NCBI GenBank assembly: GCA_005884925.1
Contig: VAYU01000051.1
Location: 1 to 51,873 of the forward strand
DNA: 51,873 nucleotides
Reading direction: 5' to 3'
DNA from: Actinomycetota bacterium
Lineage (GTDB): Bacteria > Actinomycetota > UBA4738 > HRBIN12
In this document: positions 26,970-35,716 of the stretch, in pieces
Position numbering within the stretch: the stretch's first letter is position 1
Layout of the letters: each line of letters opens with the position of its first letter
Notes under the pieces: generated by a model
Databases searched by the model: none
Seen by the model: the letters and a program-made list of their open reading frames with translations, nothing else
What the model was told of the DNA's origin: nothing
Program-made: the position numbers and the translations under genes

Positions 26970-28264
26970 GTGCCGGCTTCCCGGCCGGACACGAGATCTC
27001 CACCGATACGCGCGCGGCCTCGTTGCTGCGCTCGGGGATCCGTCGCGGCGCGTTGCTGGTCTTCGTGCCGGTGTTCGTCGCGGGGCAAGCGACCGCGTGG
27101 CTCACGTACGCCGTGAGCGGTTGGTACCGGCCGTGGTCGTGGTTCAAGATCGGGCTCGCGGAGACGCTCGCGAGCGTGCGGGTGACGTTCATCGCGCGGA
27201 GCTCAGCGGGGCCGGGCACCCCATCGATCGGATCGGCGTCGCAGGCGGGAACGGTGCTGGAGGTCGCGATCGGTGCGCTCGCGATCGCGGTCGTGATCCT
27301 CGCCTTCCGAGCCGGGCGTGAGCAGGCTCGTGGGCTGGAGGAACGGCCGCTCGCCGCCGCGATCGCTGGCGCCGTGCCGTCCGTCGGGTTCGCGGTCCCG
27401 ATGGTGCTGGTCGCCCCGTTCGTGACCCTCGGCTTCCCGCAGTTCGGGATCGATCATCTCCGGCCGGTGCTGTGGGAGGCGCTCGTCCTGCCGCTCGCGG
27501 TCTGCGGTTCGTGCGGGGCGATCGGCGGTCTCGCCGTCGCGCGTGAGGCGGTCGAGGAACGCGGACGCTGGGGCGTCCGGGCGGTCGGCGCGGCGCGCGG
27601 CGGGTTCACCGCCTTCTGGTGGGGGCTCGCGCTCGCGCTCGCCGGATTCCTCGTGCTCGCCGTGCTCGAACCGGGCGCGACCGGCGCGTACGCTCGGTTC
27701 GTCGATCGCTCGGGCGGGAGCGGCGCAGCACTCGTCGTGCAACACGCGCTCCTGCTGCCGAACCAGTCCGCGATGATCCTCGCCACGTCGATGGGGGCCC
27801 CGACGACCCTCGATATCGGCTCCACGACGGTCGCGCGGCTCACCCTGTCGGGGATCCAGACGAACGGGAACATCGGTGCCGGTTTGGCCGCGCTCGCCGG
27901 CGCCCCGTCGACGGCCGCCGCGTTCCCCGCCTGGTACCACGTATTCCTCGCGATCCCGACGGCAGCGTCGTCGATCGGCGGGCGGACGGCGGGGCGCGCC
28001 GCGAACGGGCGGCCGGAGGCCGCCCTTCGCGGCGCGCTCGCCGGAGCGGTCTTCGGCCTGCTCTGCGGCCTCGCGTCGTGGGCGGCCGCCACCGTGCTCC
28101 CGCCGTGGTCGACGATCCTGGGCGGCTCGTTGCGGCTCGGCGCCGATCCAGGCTTGACGACGGTGCTCGCGCTCGGTTGGGGCGTGGTCGGGGGCACGAT
28201 CGGGTCGATGGTCGCGGAACGGGGACGCCGCGCACGGGGCGGCCTGACCCGGGCGAGGGGCTAG
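26966..28264 (+). CDS. Polytopic membrane protein, PerM/DUF6350-like
   Basis: A 432-residue protein with about eight hydrophobic segments separated by Arg/Gly-rich loops. Sequence alone is not distinctive, but its place between sucCD and purN-purH is exactly that of the PerM (DUF6350) protein in Mycobacterium tuberculosis and Streptomyces, and the size agrees. PerM has been linked to cell division and persistence in mycobacteria; that role is transferred by position only. ATG overlaps the sucD stop (ATGA). Its own stop shares a CTAG palindrome with the stop of the convergent gene. Confidence 0.7.
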   Translation: MSAGFPAGHEISTDTRAASLLRSGIRRGALLVFVPVFVAGQATAWLTYAVSGWYRPWSWFKIGLAETLASVRVTFIARSSAGPGTPSIGSASQAGTVLEVAIGALAIAVVILAFRAGREQARGLEERPLAAAIAGAVPSVGFAVPMVLVAPFVTLGFPQFGIDHLRPVLWEALVLPLAVCGSCGAIGGLAVAREAVEERGRWGVRAVGAARGGFTAFWWGLALALAGFLVLAVLEPGATGAYARFVDRSGGSGAALVVQHALLLPNQSAMILATSMGAPTTLDIGSTTVARLTLSGIQTNGNIGAGLAALAGAPSTAAAFPAWYHVFLAIPTAASSIGGRTAGRAANGRPEAALRGALAGAVFGLLCGLASWAAATVLPPWSTILGGSLRLGADPGLTTVLALGWGVVGGTIGSMVAERGRRARGGLTRARG

Positions 28265-28977
28265 GCGCCGACCTCGCTGAAGTTGTTCTCGATCTGCGTG
28301 TATCGCCGCCAGGCTTGCCCCCAGCCGTCATCGGTGCGCGGGAACCGTTCGACCGGGGTATCGGGGTTCTGCCGGTCCCAGATCCCGAAGAAGGTGCGGC
28401 CGTAGCCCAGCAGGTAGCGCGTGCCGGTGTGCGTGTACTGCACGACCGCGCTGTCGCTCGGGTCGGGCTGGGTCTGCGGGGCGGTCGGCGCGGCTCCCGG
28501 TGCCCCGCCAGCCTCCCCGGCGGCCGGATCGGGGACGGCGACGTGGTTCGGCTCCTGCGCGACGAATCGCAGCCAGGCCTGACGCCACCCGTCGTCGGTG
28601 CGCGGGAACCGCTCCGTGGGGTCGCTCGGGTGTTGCCGGTCCCAGATGCCGAAGAAGCCCTCGCCGTAGCCGAGCACGTACCGATATCCGGAATGCGTGT
28701 ACTTCTGCGCGGCGCCAGAAGGGACCCCGGACGCCGCCGCCGGCTGGGGCGTTGGCGCCGGTTCGGGTGGTCCCCACCGGGTCGACTGCGCCGAGACCGG
28801 CGCGGCGGTGTCGGACGCTGACGCGGAAGGGTGGGCCGTGGACGCCGAAGTCGGGGTGGTCGGATCGGGCTTCTGCGCAAGGGCTTCCTCGCGCGGGACG
28901 GTCAAGTCACTGAAGCAGTACCGGCACTTGATCGCCTCGTCCTGGATCTCTTCCGCGCAGTAGGGGCACTTCTTCAC
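28261..28977 (-). CDS. Zinc-ribbon protein with two copies of an aromatic-rich repeat
   Basis: A 238-residue protein: an N-terminal double-CxxC zinc ribbon (C4, C7, C18, C21), a Pro/Ala/Ser/Thr-rich linker (~30-90), then two copies of a ~46-residue module at about 93-138 and 181-226, separated by a second Ala/Pro linker. Each copy has the pattern Y-T-H-x-G-x-R-Y-x-L-G-Y-G, F-F-G-I-W-D-R, and [10 protein letters not shown]-x-Q-A-W. I do not recognise the module. No signal peptide or membrane helix is seen. GTG start with GGAGG 6 nt upstream and a TAAGCT box further back. Possibly a small-molecule or peptide-binding adaptor, but that is guesswork. Confidence 0.75.
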   Translation of the reverse strand: MKKCPYCAEEIQDEAIKCRYCFSDLTVPREEALAQKPDPTTPTSASTAHPSASASDTAAPVSAQSTRWGPPEPAPTPQPAAASGVPSGAAQKYTHSGYRYVLGYGEGFFGIWDRQHPSDPTERFPRTDDGWRQAWLRFVAQEPNHVAVPDPAAGEAGGAPGAAPTAPQTQPDPSDSAVVQYTHTGTRYLLGYGRTFFGIWDRQNPDTPVERFPRTDDGWGQAWRRYTQIENNFSEVGA

Positions 28978-29049
28978 CGGGATCCTCCAGCTCTGGGTGG
29001 TCCTTGGTGGCCCAGCTTACCGTCTCGGGTTGGGAGCCAGGCTCGGCGG

Positions 29050-29055
29050 TAGCAT
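29050..29055 (+). promoter_or_regulatory. -10 box TAGCAT for purN
   Basis: TAGCAT, 10 nt, ATG at 29066. Confidence 0.5.
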
Positions 29056-29065
29056 GACCGCCTCC

Positions 29066-29674
29066 ATGAGCGAGCGGATCGCCGTCCTGGTCTCCGGATC
29101 GGGCACCAACCTGCAGGCGCTCATGGACGATCCGGTCATCAGCCCGCATCTCGCGCTGGTGCTGTCGGACCGGCCGAACATCCGCGCGCTTGACCGTGCC
29201 GAGGCCGCGGGGATACCGACGGCGGTCATCGAGCCGGCGTCCTTCCCCGACCGGGAGAGCTTCGATCAAGCGGTCCTGGATCTCTTCCTCGATCGAGACA
29301 TCGATGCGTTGGTGAGCGCCGGGTATCTCCGGCTGCTGGGCAAGCGCGTGTTGGATGTCTACGAGGGTCGCTGGCTGAACGTCCATCCGGCGCTCCTCCC
29401 GGCTTTCTCGGGGATACACGGCGTCCGGGACGCCATCGCCTACGGCGTCCATCTGACCGGGGTGACCGTTCATCTCGTCGACGAGGGGACGGACTCCGGC
29501 CCCATCGTGCTGCAGGAGGCCGTCGAGATCCGGCCGGACGATGACTGGGACTCCCTCGAACCGCGGATCCACGAGATCGAGCACCGTCTCTTGCCGCGCG
29601 CCGTCCGTGCCATGATCGGCGGAAGGCTGCGGGTGCAGGGCCGGCGCGTTCGCATCGTCGGGGAGGGACCATGA
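29066..29674 (+). CDS. purN: Phosphoribosylglycinamide formyltransferase (GAR transformylase)
   Basis: Transfers a formyl group from 10-formyl-THF to GAR in purine synthesis. The 202-residue product is of normal length. Start MSERIAVLVSGSGTNLQAL; catalytic Asn and His in NVHPALLPAF; Asp in EGTDSGPIV. ATG 29066 is favoured over the in-frame ATG 29054, which lies within the -10 box. It is followed, with 4-nt overlap, by purH. Its promoter separates it from the PerM-like gene although the order sucD-perM-purN-purH is the actinobacterial one. Confidence 0.95.
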   Translation: MSERIAVLVSGSGTNLQALMDDPVISPHLALVLSDRPNIRALDRAEAAGIPTAVIEPASFPDRESFDQAVLDLFLDRDIDALVSAGYLRLLGKRVLDVYEGRWLNVHPALLPAFSGIHGVRDAIAYGVHLTGVTVHLVDEGTDSGPIVLQEAVEIRPDDDWDSLEPRIHEIEHRLLPRAVRAMIGGRLRVQGRRVRIVGEGP

Positions 29675-31215
29675 GCGAGGGTCATCCGGTCCGTCGGGCG
29701 CTGCTCGCCGTCTACGACAAGACCGGGATCGTCGAGCTCGCGCAGGGACTGCGCGAGCTCGACGTCGAGTTCGTCTCGAGCGGGGGAACGGCCGCGACGC
29801 TCCGCGCGGCCGGCCTCGACGTCACCGAGGTCGCGGAGGTGACCGGGTCGCCGGAGATGCTCGACGGTCGCGTGAAGACGCTCCACCCGAAGATCCATGC
29901 GGGGCTGCTCGCCGATCGTCGCAACGAGGACCACGTCGCGCAGCTCCGCGAGCACGGCATCGACCCCTTCGACCTCGTGGTCGTGAACCTCTATCCCTTC
30001 CGGGAGACGGTCGCGAGCGGTGCGACCCCGGATGACGTGATCGAGAAGATCGATATCGGTGGCCCGGCGATGATCCGCGCGGCGGCCAAGAACTTCGAGT
30101 CGGTCGGTGTCGTGGTCAGCCCCGATCGCTACGGATCCGTGCTCGACGAGATCACCCGGGAACGCGGCCTCACGCGCGCGACGCGAGCCGCGCTCGCGGC
30201 CGAGGCCTTCGCCCATACGGCCGCCTACGACGTCGCGATCGCGCGGTGGTTCGCGGAGCGGGGGACACCCGACGGCATGCTGCCGGGGTTCGCGGGTCTC
30301 GCCCTCGCGAAGATCTCCGATCTTCGCTACGGCGAGAACCCGCATCAACGCGGTGCCCTGTACTGGGAGGTAGGTGGCCCCGGGGTGCTCGGCGGCGCCG
30401 AGGTCCTCCAGGGCAAGGAGATGTCGTTCAACAACTGGTTGGACACGTGGGCGGCCTACGACCTCGTGATCGGGCTCCCCGAGGGCGCGTGCGTCATCGT
30501 CAAGCACAACAACCCGTGCGGCGCTGCGGCGCGCGAGACGTGCGCAGCCTCGTACGCGGCCGCCTTCGAGTGCGACAGCGTGAGCGCCTTCGGCGGGATC
30601 GTGGCGTTCCATGCCGTATGTGACGCATCGGCCGCGGATGCCATGCGTGACATCTTCACGGAGGTCGTCGTCGCGCCCGGGTACTCCGATGAGGCGCTCG
30701 CGGCGTTCGCGACACGGCCCAACCTACGGGTCGTCCGTGCTCCGCTGGAGCGAGTGACGAGCCTCGACGTCCGGACGATCCCGGGAGGAGCGCTCGTCCA
30801 AGACGTCGACGTGATGGGGGAGTCGCGCTCGGACTTCCAGGTCGTGTCATCGCGGGAACCCTCGGCGCAGGAGTGGCAGGATCTGCTGCTGGCGTGGACG
30901 ATCGGGTGGCGCGTCAAATCGAACACGATCGTGTTCGTGCGGGATCGCGCAACGGTTGGGATCGGCGCCGGACAGATGTCGCGCGTCGACGCGTCCTGGA
31001 TCGCCGCGCGAAAAGCAGGGGATCGCGCGAAGGGCGCCGTCCTCGCCTCCGATGCCTTCTTCCCGTTCCCCGACGCGCTGGAGGTTGCCGCCGAGGCGGG
31101 CTGCACGGCCGTGATCCATCCGGGCGGATCGAAAGGGGACGAGGAGGTCCTCAAGAGCGCGGAAGCTCACGGGATGGCGGTGGTCCTCACCGGGACACGT
31201 CACTTCCGACACTGA
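29671..31215 (+). CDS. purH: Bifunctional AICAR formyltransferase / IMP cyclohydrolase
   Basis: Catalyses the last two steps to IMP. The 514 residues are the standard length: N-terminal cyclohydrolase (LLAVYDKTGIVELA, VTGSPEMLDGRVKTLHPKIHAGLL) and C-terminal AICAR transformylase with KHNNPCGAA holding the catalytic Lys-His region and FPFPDALEVAAEAG. ATGA overlap with purN. Both enzymes use 10-formyl-THF, which the FolD encoded 45 nt downstream helps to supply. Confidence 0.97.
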   Translation: MSEGHPVRRALLAVYDKTGIVELAQGLRELDVEFVSSGGTAATLRAAGLDVTEVAEVTGSPEMLDGRVKTLHPKIHAGLLADRRNEDHVAQLREHGIDPFDLVVVNLYPFRETVASGATPDDVIEKIDIGGPAMIRAAAKNFESVGVVVSPDRYGSVLDEITRERGLTRATRAALAAEAFAHTAAYDVAIARWFAERGTPDGMLPGFAGLALAKISDLRYGENPHQRGALYWEVGGPGVLGGAEVLQGKEMSFNNWLDTWAAYDLVIGLPEGACVIVKHNNPCGAAARETCAASYAAAFECDSVSAFGGIVAFHAVCDASAADAMRDIFTEVVVAPGYSDEALAAFATRPNLRVVRAPLERVTSLDVRTIPGGALVQDVDVMGESRSDFQVVSSREPSAQEWQDLLLAWTIGWRVKSNTIVFVRDRATVGIGAGQMSRVDASWIAARKAGDRAKGAVLASDAFFPFPDALEVAAEAGCTAVIHPGGSKGDEEVLKSAEAHGMAVVLTGTRHFRH

Positions 31216-31247
31216 TCGGTTCCGTCCGGCTCCCGCATCGCGGCCGG

Positions 31248-31253
31248 TAGGAT
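31248..31253 (+). promoter_or_regulatory. -10 box TAGGAT, leaderless start of folD
   Basis: TAGGAT, 6 nt, GTG at 31260. Confidence 0.6.
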
Positions 31254-31259
31254 TCCGCC

Positions 31260-32129
31260 GTGACGGCCAGGATCCTCGACGGCAAGGCGACCTCCGCGCA
31301 GGTGCGCTCGGAGGTAGCCGAGCGGGTACGGGCGTTGTCGGACAAGGGGATCATCCCGGGTCTGGCCGCCGTCCTCGTCGGCGACGATCCGGCTTCTCGC
31401 ATCTACGTCGGACAGAAGCACAAGGCGTGTGCCGATGTGGGGATCCGCTCCGAGCAGGTGGATCTCCCCGCCTACGTCACGGAACACGAACTGCTCGCCA
31501 CGATCCGCCGCCTGAACCGCGACCCCGAGATCCACGGCATCATCGTCCAGCTGCCGCTGCCGGATCATCTGCCGGAGCTGGACATCCAACGCGCGATCTT
31601 GCCCGAGAAGGACGTCGACGGCCTGCACCCCTGGAACATCGGCATGATGGTGCGCCGCGGGCCGTGCTTCCTGCCGGCGACGCCGTACGGGATCGTCGAG
31701 CTGCTGCTCCGGAGCGCCGTCCCGCTGGAGGGAGCCGAGGTGACGATCGTCGGATACGGCGAGCTCGTGGGGGCGCCCCTGTCCGTGATGCTCACGCAGA
31801 ACTCGGTCCGCGGAAACGCGACCGTGACCTCGACGCACATCCGCACCCGGGACCTTCGCGCTCATACGCTCCGGGCGGACATCCTCGTCGCGGCGGCCGG
31901 CGTGCCCCAGCTGATCGGCGCCGAGATGGTGCAGCCGGGAGCAACGGTCGTCGACGTCGGCGTGCACCGCACGGATCACGGACTGGTGGGTGACGTCCGG
32001 TTCGATGAGGTATCGGAGGTCGCCGGGGCGATCAGCCCCGTGCCCGGCGGCGTCGGTCCCATGACCGTCGCGATGCTCCTCGTCAACACGGTCCAGGCCG
32101 CCGAGGTGCAGGCCTACGGGCGGCCGTGA
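31260..32129 (+). CDS. folD: Methylene-THF dehydrogenase / methenyl-THF cyclohydrolase
   Basis: Interconverts 5,10-methylene-, methenyl- and 10-formyl-THF using NADP. The 289-residue protein shows RIYVGQKHKAC with Y49 and K53 (the catalytic pair), VQLPLPDHL, KDVDGLHPWNIG, PATPYGIVELL, and the Rossmann region VTIVGYGELVGAPLS. The last is unusual: typical FolD has GRSxxVGxP, here the motif is GYGELVGAP, so the NADP 2'-phosphate pocket may differ and NAD use is possible. GTG start set by the -10 box. The next gene overlaps by 4 nt. Confidence 0.94.
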   Translation: MTARILDGKATSAQVRSEVAERVRALSDKGIIPGLAAVLVGDDPASRIYVGQKHKACADVGIRSEQVDLPAYVTEHELLATIRRLNRDPEIHGIIVQLPLPDHLPELDIQRAILPEKDVDGLHPWNIGMMVRRGPCFLPATPYGIVELLLRSAVPLEGAEVTIVGYGELVGAPLSVMLTQNSVRGNATVTSTHIRTRDLRAHTLRADILVAAAGVPQLIGAEMVQPGATVVDVGVHRTDHGLVGDVRFDEVSEVAGAISPVPGGVGPMTVAMLLVNTVQAAEVQAYGRP

Positions 32130-33043
32130 CCCGTCCCCCCGGACGTCTCGCGGCGCTGCTCGCTCGCGGGGCCTTCACCGTCACCGGCGAGATCGTTCCC
32201 CCCAAGGGGGCTTCAGGCGACCCCGTGTCCGAGCACGCGCGTGGACTCGTCGGGTACGTCGACGCCGTCAACCTGACCGATAACCCCGTTGCGAGCGCCC
32301 ACATGTCGCCCCTCGCGGGCGTCATCTTCGTCGCGGACGCGGGGATCGAGCCGACGGTGCAGCTCACGGCCCGCGATCGGAACCGCCTAGGACTCACCGC
32401 GGACCTGCTCGGCGCATGGGCGCTCGGCGCGAGGAACGTCTTCTGTCTCTCCGGCGATCCGGTCCAGGTGGGAGATCACCCGGACGCGGTCGTGGTTCGC
32501 GACCTGACGGTCGGCGACGTGATCGGCCTCGCGCGCCGGATGCGTGACGATGGAACGACGCTCGCGAACACCGAACTCGCCGACCCTCCCCGCTTCCTGA
32601 TCGGTGTCGCCGACGTGCCCTTCGCCGAACCGTACGACCCGTCCAGGCTGGAATCGAAGCTCGACGCGGGCGCCGACTTCGTCACCACGCAGATCGTGTA
32701 CGACGCCGACCGACTGGCCGCATGGGCGGACGTGATGCGTCCGCGCGGGCTGTTCGAGCGGGCGAAGGTGATCATCGGGGTCACGCCGCTGCGGAGCGCG
32801 AAGCAGGCGCGGTTCATGGACGAGAAGCTCCCCGGGGTACATGTCCCGTCGCCGACGATCGCCGCGCTCGAGGCCGCCGGCGAGGACGCGGGCGCGGTCG
32901 GGATGGATCTGACGGTCGAGCTGGTCGGAGCGGTCCAGACGATCCCCAACATCGCCGGGATCCACCTGATGGCCATGGGCCACGACGACGTGACCCGCGA
33001 GCTCATCGAGCGAACCGGGCTGTTCCCTCGGCCGACGGTCTAG
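32126..33043 (+). CDS. metF: Methylenetetrahydrofolate reductase-like protein
   Basis: A 305-residue TIM-barrel flavoprotein of the MTHFR family, expected to reduce 5,10-methylene-THF to 5-methyl-THF. Catalytic Glu E22 in VTGEIVPPKG is kept. VNLTDNPVASAHMSPLA and FCLSGDPVQVGDHP belong to the subgroup fused elsewhere to homocysteine methyltransferase or found in acetogens, rather than the E. coli MetF subgroup. The GTG start overlaps the folD stop (GTGA), so both act on the same folate pool. Electron donor cannot be read from sequence. Confidence 0.9.
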   Translation: MTRPPGRLAALLARGAFTVTGEIVPPKGASGDPVSEHARGLVGYVDAVNLTDNPVASAHMSPLAGVIFVADAGIEPTVQLTARDRNRLGLTADLLGAWALGARNVFCLSGDPVQVGDHPDAVVVRDLTVGDVIGLARRMRDDGTTLANTELADPPRFLIGVADVPFAEPYDPSRLESKLDAGADFVTTQIVYDADRLAAWADVMRPRGLFERAKVIIGVTPLRSAKQARFMDEKLPGVHVPSPTIAALEAAGEDAGAVGMDLTVELVGAVQTIPNIAGIHLMAMGHDDVTRELIERTGLFPRPTV

Positions 33044-33048
33044 ACCTC

Positions 33049-33399
33049 TCAACAGCTCCGATCGTTCATGCACACTTGGATCGAACGGCCGAAGTGACCG
33101 TCGACCTGGCGGACCGACGTCGTGATCGATGCGACGAAGAAGATGCCGACGACGATCCCCGCGATCCCGAGCACCAGACCCGCCACCGCCATCGATCGGT
33201 TCGGCGCTCCCTGGTTCGCGCGGCTCACGCCGATCGCCCCGAAGACGATGGCGAGGATGATGACGAAGGTGAAGAACAGGACCAGCGACAAGACCCCAAG
33301 CACGAGCGAGGCCGTCGCGAGACCGTTCGTCTGGGCGATGCGTGCGTCGGGCCGGAGCATGCCGGGCGGTGGGGGAGGAGGAGCGAGTTGATCCGTCAT
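33049..33399 (-). CDS. DUF4190-type small membrane protein
   Basis: A 116-residue protein: Pro-rich N-terminus (MTDQLAPPPPPPG), then NGLATASLVLGVLSL with a membrane helix at ~30-55, an SRANQGAPNR loop and a second helix at ~68-92 (AVAGLVLGIAGIVVGIFF), the pattern of DUF4190 proteins. A short tail with two cysteines (QVCMNDRSC) lies outside. Function unknown. Its ATG overlaps the stop of citrate synthase (ATGA, 33396-33399), so it is translated from the citrate synthase mRNA. It ends 5 nt from the convergent metF stop. Confidence 0.82.
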   Translation of the reverse strand: MTDQLAPPPPPPGMLRPDARIAQTNGLATASLVLGVLSLVLFFTFVIILAIVFGAIGVSRANQGAPNRSMAVAGLVLGIAGIVVGIFFVASITTSVRQVDGHFGRSIQVCMNDRSC

Positions 33400-34511
33400 C
33401 GCTCGTCGAGCGGCACGTACGTGCGATCTCGCGGCCCGATGTATTCGGAGCCCGGACGGATGATGCGGTTGTCGGCGTACTGCTCACGCACGTGCGCGGT
33501 CCAGCCGACCATCCTCGCGAGCGCGAAGATCGGCGTCATCAGGTCCGTCGGGATCCCGAGCATGTGGTAGACGCCGGCTGCGTACAGGTCGACGTTCGGA
33601 TAAAGGCCCTTCTGCTCGAAGGTGGTCTCCTCGATCGCAGAGAAGATCTCGTACCACTTCGGTTGCTTCCGTCGTTCACCGAGCTCCCTGCACAGCTGTT
33701 TCAGCACGGTGGCACGTGGGTCCATCGTCTTGTAGACCGCGTGCCCGAATCCGAAGATCTTCTCCTTCCGCGCCAGGCGGTCGCGGACGTACGCTTCGGC
33801 GTTCTCCGGCTTGCCGACCTCTTCGGCCATCTTCTGCGCCTCTTCGTTCGCACCTCCGTGGAGCGGCCCCTTGAGCGCTCCGATGGCGCCGGTCATGGCC
33901 GAGAACGTGTCCGACAAGGTGGAGGCGATGATCCTCGCGGTGAACGTGGACGCGTTCATCGTGTGGTCGGCGTAGAGGATGAACGTGGTGTCGAGGACGC
34001 CGGCGTCCTCGGGATCCGGTTCCTGTCCATGGAGCATCCACAGGAAGTTGGCTGCGTGCGAGAGGCCGGGATCCGGCGGGATCACTTCGCGTCCCGTCCG
34101 GACCCGGTCGAACGTCGCGATCAGCGTCGGGGCCTCGGCGATCAGCCGCATCGCCTTGCGGTACTCGGCCTCGGGCGATTCATCCCAGCCGTCCGGATCG
34201 AACGCGGAAGAGGCGGACACCGAGGTCCGCAGCATCGACATCGGCGAAGTGTTCTGCGCCAGCGTCGGCATCATCCTCGCGAGGAACGGATGGGGCTCGC
34301 GCTCTCGGACCAGGAACCGGCTCAGGTCCTCCAGCTCTGCCCTCGTCGGGAGCTCGAGGTTGTGGAGGAGATAGATGATCTCCTCGAAGCTGGCGTTGCG
34401 CGCGAGGTCCTCGATCTCGTACCCGACGTACCACAGACGACCGGCCGTCCCGTCGATATCGGAGATGCTCGTCTGCGCGGCGATGACGTCGCGCAGCCCC
34501 TTGTCGCTCAC
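33396..34511 (-). CDS. gltA: Citrate synthase (type II-like / 2-methylcitrate synthase family)
   Basis: Condenses acetyl-CoA and oxaloacetate. At 371 residues it is the short bacterial form without the NADH-binding N-terminus of E. coli GltA. Catalytic triad: H218 (KGPLHGGANE), H257 (FGFGHAVYK), D308 (YPNVDLY). The family also includes 2-methylcitrate synthases, and the sequence does not exclude that, but it faces isocitrate dehydrogenase across a 50-bp divergent promoter. GTG start with TATCCT 7 nt upstream. Confidence 0.94.
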   Translation of the reverse strand: MSDKGLRDVIAAQTSISDIDGTAGRLWYVGYEIEDLARNASFEEIIYLLHNLELPTRAELEDLSRFLVREREPHPFLARMMPTLAQNTSPMSMLRTSVSASSAFDPDGWDESPEAEYRKAMRLIAEAPTLIATFDRVRTGREVIPPDPGLSHAANFLWMLHGQEPDPEDAGVLDTTFILYADHTMNASTFTARIIASTLSDTFSAMTGAIGALKGPLHGGANEEAQKMAEEVGKPENAEAYVRDRLARKEKIFGFGHAVYKTMDPRATVLKQLCRELGERRKQPKWYEIFSAIEETTFEQKGLYPNVDLYAAGVYHMLGIPTDLMTPIFALARMVGWTAHVREQYADNRIIRPGSEYIGPRDRTYVPLDER

Positions 34512-34518
34512 ATCTTTC

Positions 34519-34524
34519 AGGATA
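34519..34524 (-). promoter_or_regulatory. -10 box TATCCT, leaderless start of citrate synthase
   Basis: TATCCT, 7 nt, GTG at 34511; 24 bp from the divergent box at 34549. Confidence 0.6.
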
Positions 34525-34548
34525 GTCGGGTCGGGTGCTCTCGGCCGT

Positions 34549-34554
34549 TACCCT
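34549..34554 (+). promoter_or_regulatory. -10 box TACCCT, leaderless start of the first IDH-like gene
   Basis: TACCCT, 7 nt, ATG at 34562. Confidence 0.6.
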
Positions 34555-34561
34555 GCCGACC

Positions 34562-35650
34562 ATGGCGATCCGGGTGACCATCGTGCCGGGAGACGGGATC
34601 GGTCCCGAGGTGATCGGAGCCGCTCGCCGAGCCATCGAGGCCACCGGCGTCCGGATCGAGTGGGATCGACGGGAGGTCGGGGCAGGCGCGTTCGCCCGGA
34701 CCGGCGAGCCGTTGCCCAGCGCCACCCTCGATTCGATCAGGGCGAACCGCGTCGCGCTCAAGGGTCCCGTCGAGACCCCGCCGGCGTCCGGGGTGCGAAG
34801 CCTGAACCTCGCGCTGCGCCGCACGCTGGATCTCTACGCGAACGTCCGGCCGTGCCGGCTGTACGGGGGGGTCCCGTCGCTCTACGACGCGGTCGACGTG
34901 CTGGTCGTCCGAGAGAACACCGAAGGCATGTACACGGGCATCGAGCTCGAGATGGGAACGCGTGCGGTCGAGGAGCTGATCGGCTTCATCGCCGCGACCA
35001 CGGGAGCGGTCGTTCCGTCGGACAGCGGGATCTCGGTCAAGGAGATCACGGAGCACGGCAGCGAGCGGATCGCGCGGTTCGCCTTCGGCTACGCACGCGC
35101 GAACGGGCGCGCCAAGGTCACCGCGAGCCACAAGGCGAACATCATGAAGTTCTCCGACGGGCTCTTCCTGGAGGTCGTCCGGCGCGTCGCGCAGGAGTAC
35201 CCGGAGATCGACTTCGAGGATCGGATCATCGATGCGCTCTGTATGCAGCTGGTCCAAGCACCCGAGCGGTTCGACGTGCTGGTGCTCCCGAACATGTACG
35301 GGGACCTGGTCGCCGAGCTCTGTGCCGGGATGATCGGCGGGGCGGCCGTGGCGCCGGGCGGGCACTTCGGCGGATCGGACGGACGCGACCTTGCGGTGTT
35401 CGAAGCAACCCACGGGACGGTGCCGAGGCTCGCCGGCGTGAACCGTGCGAACCCGGTCGGGGCGACCCTCTCGGGAGCCATGATGCTTCGGCACCTGGGG
35501 GAGACGGTCGCTGCGGACACGCTGGAGACCGCCGTCGCCGAGGTGCTCCGGGACGGGAACGACGTGACCCCGGATCTGCGAGCGCCGGACGACGATCGCC
35601 CGACGGTCGGGACCGCGGAGATGACCGACGCCGTGATCGCTCGTCTGTAG
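34562..35650 (+). CDS. Isocitrate/isopropylmalate dehydrogenase family protein, probable NAD-IDH (paralogue 1)
   Basis: A 362-residue beta-decarboxylating dehydrogenase. The start VTIVPGDGIGPEV, the substrate loop VVRENTEGMYTGIE, the Lys in TASHKANIMKFSDGLF and the metal-binding LPNMYGDLVAELCAG are all present. RENTE in the loop favours isocitrate over isopropylmalate enzymes, and facing citrate synthase supports that. NAD versus NADP cannot be settled by eye. ATG 34562 is preferred over the in-frame ATG at 34535 because the -10 box lies between them. Compare the paralogue at 36926. Confidence 0.85.
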   Translation: MAIRVTIVPGDGIGPEVIGAARRAIEATGVRIEWDRREVGAGAFARTGEPLPSATLDSIRANRVALKGPVETPPASGVRSLNLALRRTLDLYANVRPCRLYGGVPSLYDAVDVLVVRENTEGMYTGIELEMGTRAVEELIGFIAATTGAVVPSDSGISVKEITEHGSERIARFAFGYARANGRAKVTASHKANIMKFSDGLFLEVVRRVAQEYPEIDFEDRIIDALCMQLVQAPERFDVLVLPNMYGDLVAELCAGMIGGAAVAPGGHFGGSDGRDLAVFEATHGTVPRLAGVNRANPVGATLSGAMMLRHLGETVAADTLETAVAEVLRDGNDVTPDLRAPDDDRPTVGTAEMTDAVIARL

Positions 35651-35679
35651 CTCGTCGATCGAGCCGTCGGAACGGCCGC

Positions 35680-35685
35680 TACCAT
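35680..35685 (+). promoter_or_regulatory. -10 box TACCAT upstream of mdh
   Basis: TACCAT is 31 nt before the GTG at 35717; the mRNA would have a leader of about 25 nt containing GGGAGA. Confidence 0.45.
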
Positions 35686-35716
35686 GGGCGCTCATCATCC
35701 GGCCGGGAGAGAGCGC

